Shown one piece after another: positions 47,690 to 59,489 of a DNA stretch of 64,000 nt; position 1 is the first letter of the stretch; each line of letters opens with the position of its first letter. The position numbers and the translations under genes are program-made. Origin of the DNA: Pratylenchus scribneri (Eukaryota > Nematoda > Chromadorea > Rhabditida > Pratylenchidae). Under the pieces are notes generated by a model that searched no databases, had not been told where the DNA came from, and worked only from the letters and a program-made list of their open reading frames with translations. The stretch lies in NCBI GenBank assembly GCA_030063045.1, contig JAQSEB010000088.1:38917-102916 (forward strand). Reading direction: 5' to 3'.

Positions 47690-47860
47690 CTAATTAACCA
47701 TTTTATCTGTGTATCATTCATTAAAAAATAGCGGAATGGATTAATGAGAAATTGCTTACGCATTTTCCTCTTGTTTTAGGGCGCTCTTAAAAAGTTTGGG
47801 TGGAAGAGATACAGAATCACTTTTGCCAGCCCTCTCCCCCTCCCCCCCCCCCCCCCCCAA
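47690..47860. repeat. Duplicated 5' flank ending in a C tract (orphan copy)
   Basis: About 165 bases, from TTAACCATTTTATCTGT to the C run, closely match 56,410-56,570, including GCGGAATGGATTAATGAGAA and ATACAGAATCACTTTTGCC. At 56.58 kb the C run is followed by a start codon; here no open frame follows. This looks like a copied promoter or leader without its gene. Confidence 0.7.
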
Positions 47861-48298
47861 TCAAAGAAATTTTTTCATACACATTTAGACGACATGTTAA
47901 TAAATTTTGAATTCCATTTCTTGTAAATAATTGCATGATAAAATAAAAGAAAAATGTATTTAATTATTCGAAATTATTTTTTGCGTGACAAAATCTGTTT
48001 ACAATAAAAGTGTTAATTAATTTTTCCTTTTAAATATATATCATTTAATATCAAAATTAAAAGAAGCCTACTCAATGTTAATTCTTTGCAATAGATAAAT
48101 AATCAAAATTTATCAAATCATTTACGAAAATTATATAGTAAATTTGAGATTGAAAATTAGATAAAAAATAAGGCAGAAATCTAATGAAAAATTTTTCAAA
48201 AATGGTTATTTGTAACTATCATGAATCCTCTATTAGAAGTCCACTCCTATTATAGACCCCCTCTATTTGAAGTCCCTTTTAGAGGATTTATGTTTACC

Positions 48299-48620
48299 GG
48301 ACAATTGAGCACCGGACAATTGGGCACTGGCCTAATTTGGACAATTGGGCACGGAAAATTGGGCACAAGCGGACAATTGGGCACCACAATAGAAAATAGT
48401 TTAAATTATTTGGTATGGATTAAGGCGCTGTTTGACTTCCCCATCGTTCCCCATGCTCCGAACCCTAACATAGACCCTAATCCTAGCCCTAACCCTAATC
48501 CCTAACTTAAAAAGTTATAAAAATTTTATTGTGGTGCCCAATTGTCCGCTTGTGCCCAATTGTCCGTGCCCAATTTTCCAAATTAGGTTGGTGCCCAATT
48601 GTCCGGTGCCCAATTGTCCA
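48299..48620. mobile_element. Inverted-repeat element with GGACAATTGGGCAC subrepeats
   Basis: About 95 bases at 48,299-48,393 are repeated in inverted form at about 48,530-48,620. Each arm is itself made of several GGACAATTGGGCAC-like units. The loop contains CCTAACCCTAATCCCTAA, not the TTAGGC telomere unit of Caenorhabditis. No protein is encoded. Confidence 0.75.
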
Positions 48621-49149
48621 TCCACCGAAATTTATAGGCCATCCCCTCCCCCTTTGTTTGAAATCACCTCCTCTTCCCCTCTAGTTTAAAACCCTCCTCC
48701 CAAAAATTTTTTCTCATCAAAAATATTTCTAATGGAAAAAAAATTTTTTAATTTATAAAAAGTGTTGAGAATACAAAAAAAAAGTTAAATATTTATTCTT
48801 AAGAGCATTTTTTGATTTGCTTTCAAAATTATAAAAATATTATGGTTTAATGGCAAAAATATGTGTTTGAATCCCAAAAACATATTTCGAATTATAAAAT
48901 ATGTTTGATTTGTAAAAACATTTTTCCAAAACATATTTTGAACCATAAAAACATGTTTTGAATCTTAAAAAACTGCTGTTCTCATTTGTAACTTGTTTGA
49001 ATTGCGAAAAAATATTATAAAAAGATTTTTGGATGGCAAAAATATATATTGATTTTTTTGCATCTCTAAAATTTATTAGCCCCCTCTCTATTTGAAGCCC
49101 CAACTCCTCTATTAATTGAAGCCCTTTTGGAGGGTCTAATCGTACGGGG

Positions 49150-49510
49150 TCGATTCCTGAATAGACAAAGGGCCGTGCAAATGTGGGCGTTTTCGACTTA
49201 TAATAAATCAGAAGCCGGTATTAGACCCTACAAATCTTATATCATATTGTAGATCTCATCGAGACGCGTTGATTGGTATATAATTTTGTCATGGTTAAAT
49301 CAAAATTAGAGGGTATTGAACTGTTCAAACCATTTTTCAGTCTTTGGTTTTAAACTCTTTAATTTTAGCCTAAACAATGACAAATTTATATATCAATCGA
49401 TGCGTCTGGAAGAGTTCTACAATATGATATAAGATATGTAGGGTCTAAAACCGGTTTCTGATTTATTAGAAGTCGAAAACACCCACATTTGCACTATTCA
49501 GGAAACGGCA
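49150..49510. mobile_element. Inverted-repeat element (family also at 1.15 kb and 45.12 kb)
   Basis: The left half (TCAGAAGCCGGTATTAGACC ... GACGCGTTGATTGG) and right half (ATCAATCGATGCGTC ... GGTCTAAAACCGG) are inverted copies, with outer ends GTGCAAATGTGGGCG and CACCCACATTTGCAC. Half copies lie near 1,150-1,300 and 45,120-45,260. Target duplication is not clear. Confidence 0.7.
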
Positions 49511-49665
49511 TAGCACTCTCTAAAATTTATAAGCCCCGAGGCTTCTAAAACAAGATTTACGGTAGTACCAAAATCAGAGTGTGTGGAAATAAATAAAACC
49601 CCGATATATTATAAAAAACGATATTAAACCAATTTTACAGAAAAAAAAAAAGTTTATAATAAATT

Positions 49666-52600
49666 ATGAATAACAACAGCCTATCAGTTGAGCAAATGAA
49701 TCCGGTAATAAGTTAATTAAAAAATTTTTTACATTTATTTTAAATAGGTCTATCTAGCCTTCGGTGATCCCGGCTTCCATTGGGGTTTATTCTTGCCTGC
49801 ATTGGTCTATGCAATTTTGGCAACGATAGGCATACCGTTGAATGCCAGCGTTTGCTGGATGACCATCAAACATCGGTTAGGAAAAAAACGATTAAAATTA
49901 GTGATTGAAAATTTTAAAATTAGTGATTGAAAATTTTATCGATCCAAAAATTGTCCTAGAAAAAAATTGAAAAAAATTGGACTTCGTAATTTAGACCCCA
50001 TCTATTAAATCGAATTGTAATATTTTTGTTTGTTATTAGCTCAATTCTTTGCAACAACACATGTATTTTGCTGGCCTTGAACTCCTTCTTTGAAATTCTC
50101 CATCAAATGGGCTATTTCAATTTTTTTGTCCTCGCGTTGAGTGGCATCAATTTCTATCCCCTCCGATTGGCGTTCCCAATCCAAAGTTATTCGGTCATTG
50201 GCTGCCTTGCTGGCTCTATTCAAGTTAGTCTCGACTCCCGAGCATATTTTTACCCGGAACCATTCAACTGGGCGACATCGCTTGAAACTCATTAAGGACG
50301 AAACTTTTATTGATGATTTTGGTACAAATTAAAGAGCTTACTTCTGGCCTTTGATAGATATAAAATTTAGTTGTTTGGTTCGGAATTAACAGTCATGATT
50401 AAAAAAACTATTTAAAAAAAATTATTATAAATTTGAAAAATTTTCATGTTTTTTAAGTATAATTTTTCTAATTCTGCAGCAATAAAAATAAATTTTATTT
50501 CTATCGATTGCCAAAAGTAAGCTTACTCTTTAATTTTACACAAAAACATCATTAATCTTTTCGTCCTTAATAAACTATAAGCGACTTCCCCAATTGAAAC
50601 GACGCCCAGTTATAGTGTAATGATTTTAACGACTTAAAAAATTTCCAACTCAATATTTTATTAGAATTGTACTCATTTTAGAATTTTGCATTTTTCCTTA
50701 TTTTTATATATGTTGCTGCCGATCTCGTTTTTAGCCGATCTCGAAATCGGCTAGCCGATCTCGTTTTCCACTGACCAGAAATAGTGTAGTTGCAGACATT
50801 GTAGTTTGTGACTAATGGCCATATATCGGCTTATAGACACCTAGAGCAATAATCTAAATATACTAAATGGAGAGTTCCCGGACAAATTGACATTTGAATA
50901 TTTTAACGTTGGCGTTTTGTATTATGAAATAAAATCCAAAAATAAATGAAATAGTAAAAGAATAAAGAAAGAGAGTTTTTAAACATAAAATATAAAGAAA
51001 TAAAGAAAAATAAATATTTTAGAATGATATTAAATGAGAAAAATTTTTAATTATTTTAATGGTATAGCCGAGAATTATTAAAAAATAATGTAAAAATTTG
51101 CCAAATTTTGTAAATAATTGTATAAAATGCTAAGAAATGATTGAGATAATTAATTATTTTGAACCAATCGGAGCGGCCGGGAGCCGCGCAGCGGCGACCG
51201 GGCGCTCCTTAAAGCAATTAAATCATTGGAATAATGTAATAGGTAATAGCAAACTCGGGAATAAGTTAAAATAGTTTGGATCGGAACAAGTGGTAGAGAG
51301 ATTCATGAGTTAAATAAGATAATAATTAATATTTATCGGGATCTGATTTAAAATGCCGATAATAATAGAAAAATGAGGAAATGAATTAGAAATGCCATGA
51401 ATGAGTTCACGAATGAAGTGATAAATACCGGAAATAATCGATAATGATGGGTAAAAAATTGAGAAAAACTCAAGGAGTCGAGAATGAAAGGCAAAAAGCT
51501 GGAATAGTCGAGAATGAAGGGTAAAAAGCTGGGAATGGTCGAGAATGAAGGGTAAAAAGCTGGGAATGGTCGAGAATGAAGGGTAAAAAGCTGGGAATGG
51601 TCGAGAATGAAGGGTAAAAAGCTGGGAATGGTCGAGAATGAAAGGTAAAAAGCTGGGAATAGTCGAGAATGAAGCAAAGAAAGCCTGGAATAGTCGAGAA
51701 TGAAGCAAAGAAAGCCGGGAATAGTCGAGAATGAAGCAAAGAAAGCCAGGAATAGTCGAGAATGAAGCAAAGAAAGCTGGGAATAGTCGAGAATGAAGCA
51801 AAGAAAGCCAGGAATAGTCGAGAATGAAGCAAAGAAAGCCAGGAATAGTCGAGAATGAAGCAAAGAAAGCCTGGAATAGTCGAGAATGAAGCAAAGAAAG
51901 CCGGGAATAGTCGAGAATGAAGCAAAGAAAGCCGGGAATAGTCGAGAATGAAGCAAAGAAAGCCAGGAATAGTCGAGAATGAAGCAAAGAAAGCCGGGAA
52001 TAGTCGAGAATGAAGCAAAGAAAGCCTGGAATAGTCTAGAATGAAGCAAAGAAAGCCTGGAATAGTCGAGAATGAAGCAAAGAAAGCCTGGAATAGTCTA
52101 GAATGAAGCAACGAAAGCCTGGAATAGTCGAGAATGAAAAGAAAAATCCATGGAATTATTGAGAATGATATGGATAATGAAGGGAAAGTTGAAAAATGAA
52201 TAAATAAAATAGTAATGATGAATTGGAGGCATAATTAAAGTATTGTCAAGAATTAAATAATCTGATTTTCCAATAATATTTAACAAATATAAGTTTGAGG
52301 AATTTGTACATTTGTTCAATTTATAGAGAACTGAAACTAAGATTCTAAAGCTTTCCATCATTTTTATTTTAAAAAGTTTTAGCGAGCGTTGGGATGCCGC
52401 GAAGCGGCATCCCAACGCTCGTCTAAATATACTAATCCGCAATAAATGCAACTTTGAAATTTTTTCCATTGGCGTTTTGTTTTTTTTTAATTTTGGATTT
52501 TTTGTCCAAAATTAAATGATGTAGTGAAGGAATAAAGAAAAATAGTTTATAGACAAGAAGTATAAAGAAATAAAGAAAATAAAATATTTTTAGTATAGAA

Positions 52601-55600
52601 ATAAACATTTTGAAAAATAATTTGATAAATTAAATGAGAAAAATTTTAATTATTAATGGAATATTAGTAAAGAAATATTAAAAAAAAATAAAGATTTTAA
52701 GCGAAAATTTGTAAATAATTGTAAAATGATATGGAATTATTGTGATAATTTCCTAATTAGTATAGAAAATAACGAAATGAGTTAAAAATGGTAATTTTTG
52801 AACCAATGGGAGCGGCCGGGAGCCGCGCAGCGGCGACCGGGCGCTCCCCTAAACATTTAATTAATTGGAATAATGGAAAAAGAAAACCAGGTTAGAATAG
52901 CTTGGAATGAGAGGTAAAGCCATTAATAAGTTAAATATAATAATATTGAATGAAATTTATCGAGATTCAGTTTAAAAAGTCGATAATTAATAGGTAAATG
53001 AGCTAGAAATGTCTGGAATGAGAAGGAAATCCCAAAAATAGGAAGGAAGAATATGGAACGGGCATGATTGAATTCAAGATGAAGAGGAAAAGCCGGTAAT
53101 TTTAAAAAATGCTGGGAATGGTCGAAAATGAAGGATTAAAAGCCAGGAATAGTCGAGAATGAAAGGCAAAAAGCCAGGAATGGTCGAGAATGAAAGGCAA
53201 AAAGCCAGGAATGGTCGAGAATGAAAGGCAAAAAGCCAGGAATGGTCGAGAATGAAAGGCAAAAAGCCGGGATAGTCGAGAATAATATATAAAATGCCGT
53301 GAATGGTCATGAATAAATCGCAAAAAGCCGAAAAATCATCAAATGTCAGGAATTCTCGAGAATGAAAACAAAAAACTATGAATTGTTTAAAAAAGGGGAA
53401 TTAAAAGAATCAAGAACCGTTCCAAAGAATCAATTAAAGAAAAAAATCAGTACAAATACAAATGCGGGAGTTCATAGAAAAGTAAAGAAGCAACGAATTA
53501 ATTCTCACTGATGTAGCAATGACGCAAGCTGTAATCGCGTAGAATAAGAATCGAAATGATGAATTAGAGAGATGATGGAGATAATCAAGAGAAATTAATT
53601 AAATTTAATTTCCAATAAAATCTAATTAATATGAGGGAGAGGGAGCGGAATTTGTACTTTAATAAATTTTCCATCATTTTTTTGTTTAAAATTTTTAGCG
53701 AGCGTTGGGATGCCGCGCCAGCGGCATCCCAACGCTCGTTTTTTTCCTATTCTAAGCCCTGCCCGAACCTAGCCCTACTCTAGTTAAACCGGTTTTAAAA
53801 AACCGAATTTTCAATTGGCCATAACTTTGGTTCATTCAAACTGATCAAATTATTTTGAAATTGAAATCTTATAAATAAAACCGACCCTGACGAATTGATT
53901 GAGCGACTGATCAAGTCTGTACGATAACTAGTACATGCCGTAACGAGATCGGCTGCAATATATACAAGCTCATTTTTTTAAAGGTTGCATTGCTCAGCTT
54001 GGATCGGCTCTTTTCCGTGTTGGCCCCACTATACTATCGCCAATTGAGCCAAAGCAAATACATTTTTTGCCATCTTTTAATCAATTTCAGCATCTGTGCT
54101 TTTTATCTAAAGCAAATGATTTCATCGGCAAAAAATTTGGCAGATTGGCCTTGCACTGGTTTGCTTGGCGATTTATTTGTCTTGCCCAATGCTGGGCCCC
54201 TTTTGTGGTCTACTGCATTGGGAATCAATTTGGCAACAATTTTGGCATATTTGCTTGTGGGAATCAAAGTCCGGTTGAAGACAGGCATGTCTTTTATGGG
54301 GGAGAATTTCCAAATTCGACATATTCTGAATTCGGTGGCCAATCCGAACATCAATATTAAATTTTAGAATTAGAAAATAGCGAATAAAAATGATGGTACA
54401 GGTTTCTTAAAATAAAATTTATAATGCTTTTTAATTCGGTTAAATAATTAAATAATAATAATTGATTGTGTACAAAATAGCCCTAAAGACATTGAATATT
54501 GATGGGATCGATTGAAAGGGATGATGAATTTATATATTTTAAATTGGTAAATATTTAGAAAAACGAAAAAAACATTGAAAATGGCGAAAAGATTATAACG
54601 GTTTAAGTTTTTGTCCAAAATTCACAAACCATATACCATTGGATAGAACTCTTCAAGACATGTCGTATGATATATTTTTCATGGTTTAATTGGTTTTGAA
54701 CCAAAACCCCTTTTATGGTTTAAGTGGTTTTAAACCCTTAATTTTTGATAAAACTATGATAAAATATATGTTAGCGCTAAAACTGAAATTTCAGCTAAAA
54801 CTGAAATTAGCTAGCTAAAACTGAAATTCCTCTAACTGTCTGCCACACTCTCTAACATGCTCTCCTTTTCTTTCTTTCTTTATATTTCCTATGTCACTCT
54901 CACTTTTCTCTGCATCTCTAACCAAAAAAGTGAGAAATAGTGTGTGAATTTCAGTTTTAGCTAGCTAATTTCAGTTTTAGCGGGTTTCAGTTTTAGCGCC
55001 CACATATATACCAATCGGCGCGTCTTGATGACATATATCGATTGGGTATAGGGTTTATTGGTCTAGGACAAACCACTTAACGACTTGACCATTATAATCT
55101 TTTCGCCGTTTTCAATGTTTTTTTTTCGCCAAATTAAATACCATCTTTTTAAATTTTCCATTCTTTTAAAATTCCAAAAATCATTCGGTGCTAAAAATGA
55201 ATAAAATAGACCGAAACAAAAGTAAATCGAAAATCGATCCCTCCCAGATTGATCATTAATATTTTATCTTTATTTATTTATGCAGAAGTGAGCACCGAAA
55301 GACAACAGAAAATATACCATTCTCTGCTTCTAATTGTCTTAATCAATGTTGCGACCTACTTTTATAGTTTATTCTTTCACGTTTTCTACCAGTTAGCCCT
55401 GTTGCCACTGACACCATTGCAATTTTGGTATTTAAACATGTTCAATGGTGCATTCTTTTTCAATGTTGGAGTGATGTTGAATGCGCCAATTCTTTATTTT
55501 AATAGGTTGGAATATTCAAAAATAAAATTATATTTTCGAATTTTTTTTTAATTTCAGCATTGACTACCGGAAAGCTTATGAAAAGGAATTTAAAAAATCG

Positions 55601-55687
55601 ATAAAATTATTGAAAATTATTTGCAGACAACAACAACAATCAGCTATTAAAATTTTTCCAATTTCAAATCATATAATTGTTAAATGA
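49666..55687 (+). CDS. Seven-transmembrane serpentine receptor, srsx type
   Basis: Six exons: 49666-49704, 49748-49875, 50040-50223, 53984-54284, 55286-55505, 55558-55687. The sum is 1,002 bases, 333 residues, with all phases consistent. TM1 lies in exon 2 (FLPALVYAILATIGIPLNAS), TM2 and TM3 span exons 3-4, and TM3 is followed by LSLDRLFSVLAPLYYR, the srsx/rhodopsin-like equivalent of DRY. TM4 and TM5 are in exon 4, TM6 and TM7 in exon 5, and TM7 ends NAPILYFN followed by YRKAYEKEF, as in srsx proteins. The role is presumably chemosensation at a sensory-neuron membrane. Intron 4 uses a GC donor (ACAG|GCATGT) if the phase is right. Intron 3 is 3.8 kb because of mobile elements. The gene looks intact. 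Confidence 0.8.
50853..52421 (+). mobile_element. Helitron-like non-autonomous element, copy 2
   Basis: The start (TCTAAATATACTAAATGG) and the next roughly 600 bases closely match copy 1, including the GC hairpin at 51,170-51,208. The internal array (about 51,480-52,135) uses 31-bp units with AGTCGAGAATGAAG and AAAGAAAGCC. It ends in the 18-bp hairpin with loop GAA. The following base begins copy 3 with no spacer. Confidence 0.65.
52422..53738 (+). mobile_element. Helitron-like non-autonomous element, copy 3
   Basis: Begins TCTAAATATACTAATCCGC directly after the copy 2 hairpin, carries the GC hairpin at 52,809-52,847 and a short 31-bp array at about 53,100-53,290, and ends in the perfect terminal hairpin. 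Its 3' part (AATCAGTACAAATACAAATG onward) matches copy 1. It is the most diverged copy at the 5' end. Confidence 0.65.
54561..55129. mobile_element. Nested inverted-repeat element in srsx intron 4
   Basis: Outer ends are inverted: AACATTGAAAATGGCGAAAA near 54,571 and TTTTCGCCGTTTTCAATGTT near 55,101. Inside, a second inverted repeat carries CTAAAACTGAAAT units (54,776-54,830) against ATTTCAGTTTTAG units (54,945-55,000), so one repeat element appears nested in another. No coding potential. Confidence 0.7.
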
Positions 55688-56098
55688 ATAATATCCTAAA
55701 TGCTTTTAGAAAAATCGATAAATTTTTAAAATGAATTCTTTGCATTATCAATTTTTTTTATAAATATTTATCTAATATTCCAATTTTCAAGCCTATGTAT
55801 TTTTTAATTCGCAAATTTTTGATATAATGTATATAAATATTGAATGTTAAATGCTGAGTTAATAAACGAACATATAATTTTGTCAATAATCGATTATTTA
55901 ATAATAAATAAAATTCTGATATTTTTGACAAAAACAACTAAAATAATAAATAAATCCAAAAATTAGAAAAAAACATTATACTGGTTACGTAAGCTTTTAA
56001 CATTGCTTTCGACAATTTTTTAAAGATTTGTCAATTTAATTTGTCATCAAAATTATCAAAATAATTTCGTATGATCTTTTAAAAATTAATAGACATAT

Positions 56099-56310
56099 AC
56101 CGTATTTATTCTATTTTAAGCCCCCTCTCTATTAGAAGCCCTCTCTCTATTTTAAGCCCCCCTATCGAAAAATTCATGTCAAAACTAACCAATTTAGAGG
56201 TGAAATTAGGCCGAAATAAGCAATTTTTGTTTCCAAAATTAGAAAAGTTCCCACCTCGGAGGGTCTCTGAAATTTTTAAGCCCCGGGGCTTAAAATAGAA
56301 TAAATACGGT
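56099..56310. mobile_element. Short MITE with 26-bp terminal inverted repeats
   Basis: Left end ACCGTATTTATTCTATTTTA followed by AGCCCC, and its exact reverse complement at 56,285-56,310. Both flanks read ATAT, a possible target duplication. The interior has CCTCTCTATT(A/T)GAAGCCC-like words that recur at 48,225-48,290 and 49,078-49,130, marking relatives there. Confidence 0.8.
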
Positions 56311-56578
56311 ATATGCATTTGCCTACCGCCTCTCTCATTAAAAAATCCATTCACAATATGGCTAAGCAATTCTGCTAAAATGAACAAATCTTTTAATTTG
56401 TGCATTTCTTAATTAACCATTTTATCTGTAATCATTCATAAAAAGTAGCGGAATGGATTAATGAGAAATTGCTTGCGCATTTTTTTCTTCTTGTTTTTGC
56501 AGGCTCTTTAAAAGTTTGGATTGAAAGGATACAGAATCACTTTTGCCACCCCAACCCCCCCCCCCCCCTAATAAGAAA

Positions 56579-57546
56579 ATGTCCTCTTTATGGGCTCCTA
56601 TTTGGAATTTATCCACTCCATCGCCCCAATTGATTGCCCAATTTACTCGATATGAAAATGGCATTATCCTTCTGTGCCAATTCATTGCCCTCCCTCTCTT
56701 CATAAATTTACTTCTGTATTCGCAATTTTATGGCGGCAAATTGGGTGCAAAAATTAAACCAACTTTTCGGCTTTTCCTCCTTTTCCATTCAATCGGCATT
56801 TTGACAACTTTGCCTGCCTCAATCCATAAAGTCACTTTTTTAAATATGTGAGGAGAATTATTTAGCCTTGTAGAAAATGCCAGGATTTTTACAAAATCAG
56901 AATATATAGAATTGAAATTTGAAAATATTTTTAAAAAGACGAAATTTTTCAAATGATGTCATTTTGAATGAGTCCACTTTTAAGAAATATTTAATAATTT
57001 AGAAAATATTTTCACAATTTAACTCATTTGAAAAATAATTTTTTAATAAATTTTTACATTAATTGTTTATTAACAAAATAATATAAAATTTTGTTTCAGC
57101 TTGTTAGGGATTTTTTGAAAGCGATAGTTTGTGCTATTTTCATTTTCTTCTATGTTCTCTGGCCAAGAAAATTGTAGAATCAATAAAAAATAAAATTAAA
57201 ATATAATTTTTTAGAAAAATCGAGTGGTCAAATTTACAATAAATACCGAAATTTGCCTGAACATTTGTCCATCAATCGGGAATTTGGTCATGACCTCGGT
57301 TCAAAAATGTAAAATGTTTATTTTATTAAGATAAATCATAATTTATATTAAAAAGCTAAATCTTTCCGGAATAAATTTATTTAATTCTTACCAGAATAAA
57401 TTTAATTAATTCTTTATGGAATAAATTTAAATAATTCTTTAAGAAATATTTTTAAACTTTCCGGGAAAAATAAAATTCTTCAAAAAGCTAATCAAATTTT
57501 ACAGAATAGAATGCGAACGGATTATTCCCAATTCATAAAAAATTAA
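56579..57546 (+). pseudogene. Multi-pass membrane receptor-like gene, probably broken
   Basis: Exon 1 (56579-56847) encodes about 90 residues with two strong hydrophobic segments (IILLCQFIALPLFINLLLYS and LFLLFHSIGILTTLPAS), like the start of a nematode serpentine receptor. It follows a C tract and a leader duplicated at 47.7 kb. Likely further exons are 57100-57173, 57215-57298 and 57505-57546. The second one hits a stop unless one T is removed from the T6 run at 57,111-57,116. Even with that, only about 155 residues result, too short for a full receptor. The family is not recognised with confidence. Confidence 0.4.
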
Positions 57547-57902
57547 ATAATAGATGGATTCGAATAGGGAAAGGATTTACATGAAAAATATTAAAATTAA
57601 TTGAATGAAAAAATGGTTTTTACCACCCCGTGCCTGGCCACATCATGGGAATAATATTTATAAAAAATAAATGTGAGGAAATATTCCAATGGGAAATGAG
57701 AAGATTTACATGAAAAATATGAAAATTTATTAAGTAAATGCATGAATTTACCACCCTGAATGGATTCTTTAAAAGCGGCAATGAAAAAGATGGAAAGCAT
57801 CAATTCAAAATCACTAATAAAATATTTAAAATAAATATTTAAAATAAAATTAAAATTTTTAAAAATATTTTTAAAATCCATACAATTCATTAAAATAAAA
57901 TT

Positions 57903-59489
57903 ATGTTCTATTTCTTTCTCCGAATTCTAATTATTTTATTCATCACAATTATTGCCGCAGAGGTTGAAAGAAGTAATTTTATACACATTTATTAAACTTT
58001 TATCATCATGTCACTTATTTTATTTTGAGAAAATTCAGAGCCATAATTTAGGAATAAGAAAAGATATTTAAAAATTTAAGAAATTTATTACTTTGTAGTG
58101 CTAGAAGACTGGAAAGGTTAAAATAATTAAAATTCATTCAATATTAGAGATATTATTACTTTATTAAGCATATTTTTTTAAAATTTTTTCCATTTGCATT
58201 TTTTTTTATTTTGCAGAATTTATCTAGAAAAACTAAGGTTATTAATGCATCTTATATAAATTTTCCTATCCTTTCCATCCCCCAAATTCCATTATTTTAC
58301 TACCTAAATTTTAAGAAATATTTTATAAAAAGAATGAGATAAATTAAACTTTTTTACCATTTTTTTCATCGCATCTATTTTATTTATTATTTATAGTTAA
58401 ATTAGTCTCATCCAATACAAATTAAAAATTCGTAATAAATTTTCTGAATAATTCCTCTAATTGACAATAAGATAAATTAAAATAATTAATAAAAACTTTT
58501 ATTATAAAAGAATTTTGAAATATATCAAATTAAGACTTTTGTGGTGGGGATTTCGATTGTGGTCCAACGGTGAACCCTTCTTTTCGTCGCTGCATACCCT
58601 TTTTTGTGGACTTGCGACAATATACATGATTGTGAGGATTCAAGTGTAAGTTAACTTTATTGAATTCAAATTATTGAAAGCAATATTATTTTATATTTTA
58701 TTTAAAATTAAAAAGCTCCTATAAAATTTATTTTTATATTATGTTTTAGAATTAAAATTTTGAGCATTATTATATAATTAAAATTTTTCCTTTCCTAATA
58801 ATAAGTTTGGTCATTAAGTTTTAATGAATAGATTTTATAAATTTATTAAATCCATCATATACTCTGCCACATTATTAAGAATAAGAGAATGGTGATAAAT
58901 TTCATTAAATAATAATAAATTGATATTCTAATCAATCACATGATTTTTAAAAATTTTCTTGAAATATTTCTTAACATCTAATTTTTGATTAACGTTTTTA
59001 TTTGGAGTCTTTCTTAACATATATAGGGGATTTTTATCTGGTTGATCGATATGGCAGATTGATAACTCATTCACCTCATTCGAGAGAGCTCGAAAAATTG
59101 AATAGATCTTGGGTTGGGGGAAATTTATTGGATTTCAGGTTCGAAAGTTATAGAATCCTTTTTTGGATATTATTAATCCCATTTATGATAAAATATATTT
59201 GAATGGCCACCTACGATAATAAGAATATCGTAAATTTTGATAACTTTGAATAATATAATAATTTCATTAACTGATTAATCATTCTGATTATTAAAATTTT
59301 TTTCAGGATGAAACTCCTAAACTTTGCAAGATAAAAGAACATTGTCCACCAAACACTTTTATGTGTTTTAACGGGGACTGCCTTGATAAGGATGTACGAT
59401 GTAATGGTCCCATAGATTGTTCAGACGAATCAGATGAAATGGCTTGTCCAGGAATCAATACGCCCATTACTACAAAAGAAGATCTATAA
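57903..59489 (+). CDS. Secreted protein with two LDL-receptor class A domains, one-base frameshift
   Basis: Exons 57903-57972, 58099-58116, 58535-58645 and 59307-59489. The start MFYFFLRILIILFITIIAAE is a signal peptide. LDLa 1 starts FCGGDFDCG, runs through RCIP, and after a frame change continues WTCDNIHDCEDSS, then DETPKLC in the last exon. LDLa 2 is complete: CPPNTFMCFNGDC, then RCNGPIDCSDESDEMAC, with all six Cys and the acidic calcium-binding residues. The two frames of LDLa 1 differ by one base in the T6 run near 58,590-58,596, so the reading frame as given breaks inside domain 1. The splice into the last exon fits phase 0 only after the frame change. The break is either an assembly homopolymer error or a young pseudogene. 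Expected length is about 130 residues. Confidence 0.6.

Larger units (their letters stand above)
50707..53966. mobile_element. Inverted-repeat element interrupted by two Helitron-like copies, in srsx intron 3
   Basis: Ends are inverted copies: CTGCCGATCTCGTT near 50,717 and AACGAGATCGGCTGC near 53,943, both next to TATAT. Further GCCGATCTCG words lie just inside the left end. The middle, 50,853-53,738, is the tandem pair of Helitron-like elements. The original element would have been only about 0.4 kb. Function is unknown; it could also be two half elements. Confidence 0.5.

Noticed and set aside
53984..54360. Reading srsx exon 4 through to the stop at about 54,367 as the gene end
   Set aside because: TM6, TM7 and the YRKAY tail are found in phase at 55,286-55,687, so the read-through would truncate the receptor.
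59002..59202. 66-codon frame (GDFYLVDRYGRL...) considered as an exon of the LDLa gene
   Set aside because: Its phase does not fit either neighbour, whereas direct splicing 58,645 to 59,307 completes the LDLa motif CEDSS-DE with the sixth Cys.
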